NCBI GenBank assembly: GCA_019240305.1
Contig: JAFAYP010000573.1
Coordinates: 34,239-98,238 of the forward strand
DNA length: 64,000 bases
DNA from: Solirubrobacterales bacterium
Lineage (GTDB): Bacteria; Actinomycetota; Thermoleophilia; Solirubrobacterales; Solirubrobacteraceae
Reading direction: 5' to 3'
The position numbers and the translations under genes were made by a program. Under the pieces are notes generated by a model that was not told the origin of the DNA, made no database searches, and saw only the letters and a program-made list of their open reading frames with translations. Positions 60,910 to 64,000 of the stretch are shown here, piece after piece. Each line of letters begins with the position of its first letter. Within the stretch, counting starts at the first letter, position 1.

Positions 60910-62367
60910 ATGGACGTCGGGACGGTGACGGGCTCTAACGTGGGCGCCCCGAACGGGCGCGCGAGCGTCGCCGCGCGGCTGGACCGGATCCCGCCGTGCC
61001 GGATGCACGTGCGCATCAGCATCGCCGCGGGCCTGGCGAACTTCTTCGACCTCTACGACGTGTTCCTCGGCGGGGTGCTCGCCGCGGTGCTCGCCACCAA
61101 GTGGCACCTGACGACGGACGGCAAGGCGCTCGTCATCGGCTCGGGCTTCGGCGGGATGTTCGTCGGAGCGGTCTTCCTCAGCCGCCTCGCCGATCGGTTC
61201 GGTCGCCGCAAGATGTTCATCGTCAACCTCGTCTGCTACTCGATCTTCTCGCTGGCGGCCGCGTTCTCGCCGAACCTCACCTGGCTGGCGATCCTGCGGT
61301 TCCTCGGCGGATTCGGGCTCGGCGCCGAGCTGTCGCTGTCGGACGCCTATCTGACCGAGTTGCTGCCACGCGCGATCCGCGGTCGCTACATCTCCGCCGC
61401 GTACACGCTCGGCTTCATCGGTGTGCCGTTGGCGGCGTTCGTGGGCGCCGAGTTCGTGGCCAAGCACACGCTGCTGATCGACGGCTGGCGATGGCTGCTC
61501 GTGCTCGGCTCGCTCGGCGCGGTGCTCGTGCTGGCGATCCGCCGCCGGCTGCCCGAGTCGCCGCGCTGGTACGAGATGCAGGGTCAGCACGCGCAGGCCG
61601 ACCGGGTGACCACCGAGCTCGAAGCGGAGGCCGAGGCCCAGCTCGGGCTCGAGCGGCTGCCCACGCCCGAGCCGATCGCCTCGCCGCCGCCGACGACCTC
61701 AAACCTGCGCGCGATCTTCGAGCCGCCCTACGCCCGGCGCAGCGCGATGCTGTGGTTCTTCCAGTTCTTCCAGACCGTGGGCTACTACGGCTTCGGCACG
61801 CTCGCGCCGCTGGTGCTCGCCGCCAAGGGCTTTCACATCGTCTCGACGCTCGGCTTCACGGCGATCATCTACATGGGCTACCCGCTGGGCTCCGCCGGCT
61901 CGGTGCCGATCATCGAGCGTTTCGAGCGCAAGCACCTGATCACCGCCTCGGCTCTCATCATGGCCGGGCTCGGGGTGGTGTTCGGCTTCGCTCGGGTCCC
62001 CTGGCTGATCGTCACCGCGGGCTTCCTGCTGACGGCGACCAGCAATGTGTTCTCCAACGCGTTTCACATCTACCAGGCGGAGATCTTCCCCACCCGGATC
62101 CGAGCCACCGCCGTCGGGACCGCGTACTCGCTCAGCCGCCTCAGCGGGGCCATCCTGCCGTTCATCAGCGTCTCGGTGCTCGACCACCTCGGCGCCTCGA
62201 CGGTGTTCATCGGCTCGGCGGTCATCATGGCGCTGATCGCGACCGACATCGCCGTCCTCGGGCCGCGCAGCACCGGGCTCAACCTCGAGGACGCCTCCGA
62301 CGACCACGAGGCGCCGGCGTCGGCCCGGACCTCCGCCTTGTCCGCGGGAGTCGGCGAGCCCGCCTGA
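60910..62367 (+). CDS. MFS transporter (sugar/organic-acid symporter type)
   Basis: GMFVGAVFLSRLADRFGRRKMFIVNL..., FGLGAELSLSDAYLTELLPRAIRGRY, 12-TM-like. Confidence 0.9.
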   Translation: MDVGTVTGSNVGAPNGRASVAARLDRIPPCRMHVRISIAAGLANFFDLYDVFLGGVLAAVLATKWHLTTDGKALVIGSGFGGMFVGAVFLSRLADRFGRRKMFIVNLVCYSIFSLAAAFSPNLTWLAILRFLGGFGLGAELSLSDAYLTELLPRAIRGRYISAAYTLGFIGVPLAAFVGAEFVAKHTLLIDGWRWLLVLGSLGAVLVLAIRRRLPESPRWYEMQGQHAQADRVTTELEAEAEAQLGLERLPTPEPIASPPPTTSNLRAIFEPPYARRSAMLWFFQFFQTVGYYGFGTLAPLVLAAKGFHIVSTLGFTAIIYMGYPLGSAGSVPIIERFERKHLITASALIMAGLGVVFGFARVPWLIVTAGFLLTATSNVFSNAFHIYQAEIFPTRIRATAVGTAYSLSRLSGAILPFISVSVLDHLGASTVFIGSAVIMALIATDIAVLGPRSTGLNLEDASDDHEAPASARTSALSAGVGEPA

Positions 62368-64000
62368 TCAGGCCAGCGCCGCGGCGACCGGGCCGGTGCA
62401 GGCGACCCCGCGCACGCCGCGCAGCGCGCTGGCGAGGATGATCTCACGCGCGCCGTCGAGCTCGGCGAGCGCGATCGGCCGGATACCGACCGGAACGCCG
62501 GCCGCCCGAGCGGCCGCGAGCGCCCGCGTTCGGGTGACGCTCGGCAGGATCCGTCCGTCGAGCGGCGGCGCCACCAGCGTCCCGGTGCGGTCGACGATCA
62601 GCACGGCGGCATTGTCGGCCTCGAGCACAAGCCCGTCGAGGTCGACGAGCAGCGCATGCGCGGGCGCGACCGCCGCACTGAGGGCGTCGAGCCAGCGGCG
62701 GTCCAGCCACTTGTGCGCGCCGAGGCCGCCGGGGACGGTCACCGCAGCCAGCGACTCGGGAGCCGGCGAGGCGATGGGCGGCCCGGCCTGCACCTCGACG
62801 CGGCCGTGCGCGCCGGCGAGCAGGCGCAGCCGGCCCGCGCCCGCCGCGGCGGCGATCGTGCGGTCGCGCAGCCCCAGCGGCAGCCGGCGCCCGTACAGCG
62901 CGCGCATCGAGTCGCGCAGGCGCTCGAGGTGCTCGTCGAGAAGGACCGGCTGGTCGGCGTCGACCCGGATCGTCTCGAGCAGGCCGCCGGCGCCGTCGGG
63001 ACGAGGCGACGGGCGAGGAGACAGCCGCCGCGGGATCGGAACCGCCCCGGCCGTGCCGGTCCCGGCCGTGCCGGTCTCGGCCATGCCGTCCCCGGCCGTG
63101 CCGCCCGCACCCGCCACCGACGCGCCGATCGCCTCGAGCAGCGGGCGGGCCTTGACGAGCGCCTCGGCAGCCTCCTCGGCGGGGTCGGAATCGGCGACGA
63201 TCCCGCCGCCGACGTCGAGCCAGATCTCCTCCCCGCGGACCTCGAAGGTCCGGATGACGACGCTGAGCTCGAGGCCGGCGACCGGGGAAGCGAACCCGAT
63301 CGCGCCGGTGAACACCTCGCGCGGCGAGCTCTCGAGCTCGTCGATGACGCCGACGGCGGCGATCTTCGGCGCCCCGGTCACCGACCCGGGCGGAAACGCG
63401 GCCGCGAGCAGGTCGGCGTCGCTGGCTCCGGCGCGCATCCGGGCGCGGACCTCGGAGACGAGGTGCCACACCCCGGGGTGGGCCTCGACGCCGGCGAGCT
63501 GGCCGACGCGCACGGTGCCGGTGCGCGCGACGCGGCCGAGGTCGTTGCGCACGAGGTCGACGATCATCACGTTCTCGGCGTGGTCCTTTTCGCTGCGCGC
63601 GAGCTCCGCATGGGTCGCCCGCGCGCGATCGGGGTCGGCGTCGCGGCGCCGCGTGCCCTTGATCGGGCGGCTGGTGACGAGATCGCCCCGGCGCACGAGG
63701 AACGTTTCGGGGGACAGGCTCGCCACGGCGCCCCAGCTGCCCTCGAGGAAGGCGGCGCGCTCGGGGGCGAGCGCCGCAACTCCGCGGGCGAACAGGTCGA
63801 CCGGCGAGCCGCTCAGTCGCGAGGACAGCCGGAGCGCGACGTTGGCCTGGTAGAGGTCGCCGGCGACGATGCGACGGCGGGCCGCGGCGACGGCGCGCGC
63901 GTGACCATCGGGGGACGGGGTGGCGCGCCAGGGCGCGGTCGCCACCGGCCGCGGCCCGGCCCCGCCGCCACCGGCCCCGCCGCCGCCGGCCCCGCCGCCG
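62368..64000 (-). CDS. PabB-like chorismate-binding enzyme fused to PabC-like aminotransferase class IV, partial
   Basis: SRPIKGTRRRDADPDRARATHAELARSEKDHAENVMIVDLVRNDLGRV...FPPGSVTGAPK; C-term LLETIRVDADQPVLLDEHLERLRDSM...LEADNAAVLIVDRTGTLVAPPLDGRILPSVTR. Truncated by window end. Confidence 0.88.
   Translation of the reverse strand, partial: GGGAGGGGAGGGGAGPRPVATAPWRATPSPDGHARAVAAARRRIVAGDLYQANVALRLSSRLSGSPVDLFARGVAALAPERAAFLEGSWGAVASLSPETFLVRRGDLVTSRPIKGTRRRDADPDRARATHAELARSEKDHAENVMIVDLVRNDLGRVARTGTVRVGQLAGVEAHPGVWHLVSEVRARMRAGASDADLLAAAFPPGSVTGAPKIAAVGVIDELESSPREVFTGAIGFASPVAGLELSVVIRTFEVRGEEIWLDVGGGIVADSDPAEEAAEALVKARPLLEAIGASVAGAGGTAGDGMAETGTAGTGTAGAVPIPRRLSPRPSPRPDGAGGLLETIRVDADQPVLLDEHLERLRDSMRALYGRRLPLGLRDRTIAAAAGAGRLRLLAGAHGRVEVQAGPPIASPAPESLAAVTVPGGLGAHKWLDRRWLDALSAAVAPAHALLVDLDGLVLEADNAAVLIVDRTGTLVAPPLDGRILPSVTRTRALAAARAAGVPVGIRPIALAELDGAREIILASALRGVRGVACTGPVAAALA

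Noticed and set aside
60996-62441. 481-aa plus-strand ORF overlapping the MFS gene
   Set aside because: Arg-rich alternative-frame ORF; the 60910-62367 frame has clear MFS motifs.

Overview
High-GC actinobacterial-type chromosome segment carrying an apparently complete siphovirus-type prophage of about 58.5 kb, integrated in a tRNA-Arg(ACG) gene. A 44-bp att core is duplicated at 2286-2329 (attL, 3' half of the tRNA only) and 60759-60802 (attR, inside the reconstituted tRNA). Left host flank: end of an AAA ATPase, a DUF2442/DUF4160 pair and a tyrosine-recombinase relic. Right host flank: tRNA-Arg, an MFS transporter and a PabB/PabC-like fusion. Prophage order: divergent repressor/Cro switch with overlapping operators; early region with a GH27 alpha-galactosidase, ERF recombinase, exonuclease and SSB; an out-of-place tail spike and papain-like peptidase; EndoVII and RepA-like ATPase; candidate cos region; HNH, TerS, TerL, portal, protease, capsid; a sugar-nucleotide epimerase/glycosyltransferase island inside the head module; tail genes (gpG/gpGT, 2014-aa tape measure); GH16/beta-helix spike; lysis genes; a second DNA-metabolism block (HTH-phosphoesterase, SNF2 helicase-methyltransferase fusion, PrimPol, m5C methyltransferase with a large overlapping ORF, XF1762/GNAT-like); then Xis and Int. 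Most notable: (1) the GDP-mannose-3,5-epimerase plus multi-glycosyltransferase island, a candidate virion-glycosylation system; (2) a two-gene minus-strand operon (48-aa RHH + membrane protein) with a consensus promoter overlapped by a perfect palindromic operator; (3) operator sites in the lysogeny switch; (4) matched putative integrase arm sites at both prophage ends; (5) the overlapping ORF inside the cytosine methyltransferase gene. All assignments are from reading the sequence and motif recall; no database search was run.
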